The notes below the pieces were generated by a model that saw nothing but the letters and a program-made list of their open reading frames with translations, ran no database searches and was not told the DNA's origin. A stretch of 7,289 nucleotides of DNA from JAJNNC01 sp038232695 (lineage in GTDB: Bacteria > Bacteroidota > Bacteroidia > Cytophagales > Cyclobacteriaceae): contig JBBSNI010000308.1 in NCBI GenBank assembly GCA_038232695.1, positions 1 through 7,289 of the forward strand, given 5' to 3'. Position numbers and translations under genes: made by a program. Of the stretch, positions 6,963 to 7,289 are shown one piece after another; position 1 is the first letter of the stretch; each line of letters starts with the position of its first letter.

Positions 6963-7289
6963 TTAAGGGTTGCTGAATATTATTTTCACTTGCTTTCCAT
7001 TTATTTCATAGGTAAAGTGCTTCACATATCCTATGCTCAATAAAACATTTTCCAGGCTTTGCCGGTGAAAAGTACCGCTGTATTGCCAGACCTGATTATC
7101 TCTGCCAACCACCTGAATTTCCACACCATACCATCGTTCCATTGCTTTTTTCACTTCCTCAAATGTGGCTTCTTTAAAATACAGGATATTCTCTTTCCAG
7201 GCTAATGTCTCTTTTGGATCAAAATCCTTCACTGTAAAAGTCTGTTTACCGGACTGGTACACTACTTCTTGTCCAGGCAGTAAATAATA
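6963..7289 (-). CDS. FecR-like anti-sigma factor, C-terminal part (5' end outside window)
   Basis: The frame is open to the window edge, giving the last 108 residues; an internal GTG at 7262 is a codon in the middle of the gene and not a start. The fragment opens with YYLLPGQEVVYQSGK, matching the conserved LxPGE/Q-A-Y segment at the end of the periplasmic FecR domain. It then has DPKETLAWKENILYFKEATF and a C-terminal DUF4974-type domain (FEEVKKAMERWYGVEIQV through SLENVLLSIGYVKHFTYEI), an STN/secretin-like fold ending KIIFSNP. FecR-like proteins are inner-membrane anti-sigma factors: the missing N-terminus would bind an ECF sigma factor in the cytoplasm, while this periplasmic end senses the STN domain of the partner transporter. 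The partner is almost surely the SusC encoded 192 bp downstream. The ECF sigma gene is expected just outside the window. Confidence 0.93.
   Translation of the reverse strand, partial: YYLLPGQEVVYQSGKQTFTVKDFDPKETLAWKENILYFKEATFEEVKKAMERWYGVEIQVVGRDNQVWQYSGTFHRQSLENVLLSIGYVKHFTYEINGKQVKIIFSNP

Overview
The window comes from the Bacteroidota, most likely a marine or soil Cytophagales-type bacterium; that finer placement is an inference from protein style only. The evidence is a SusC/SusD pair, a FecR-like anti-sigma factor beside an STN-bearing SusC, A-rich start regions without Shine-Dalgarno motifs, and a moderate GC content. All five genes lie on the minus strand, so transcription runs from high to low coordinates. 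Both ends of the window cut a gene.

Layout in transcription order: (1) 7289-6963, the C-terminal 108 residues of a FecR-like anti-sigma factor. (2) 6962-6771, a 192-bp non-coding leader with a 9-bp inverted repeat. (3) 6770-3414, a SusC-type TonB-dependent transporter with signal peptide, STN, carboxypeptidase-regulatory-like, plug and barrel regions. (4) 3386-1842, a SusD-type surface lipoprotein, 27 bp downstream. (5) 1829-528, a Tat-exported Gfo/Idh/MocA oxidoreductase, 12 bp downstream. (6) 435-1, the first 145 residues of a secreted DUF1080 (3-keto-disaccharide hydrolase family) protein, after a 92-bp gap. Genes 3-5 are so tightly packed that one operon is the simplest reading. Gene 6 probably belongs to it but could have its own promoter.

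How they may work together (inference): the STN domain of SusC reports ligand occupancy to the FecR-like protein, which would control an ECF sigma factor outside the window and so the operon. SusCD captures and imports a glycoside or oligosaccharide. In the periplasm the oxidoreductase could oxidise a sugar hydroxyl to a keto group and the DUF1080 protein could then cleave the keto-glycoside. This would be an oxidative route of glycan breakdown in place of a classical glycoside hydrolase, none of which is visible here. The substrate cannot be read from the sequence.

The parts are all known families. The points most worth a second look are the coupling of a SusCD locus to a periplasmic oxidoreductase/DUF1080 pair, and the inverted repeat with a plus-strand T-tract in the SusC leader, which could end an antisense RNA. 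I saw no RNA gene, insertion sequence or CRISPR array.
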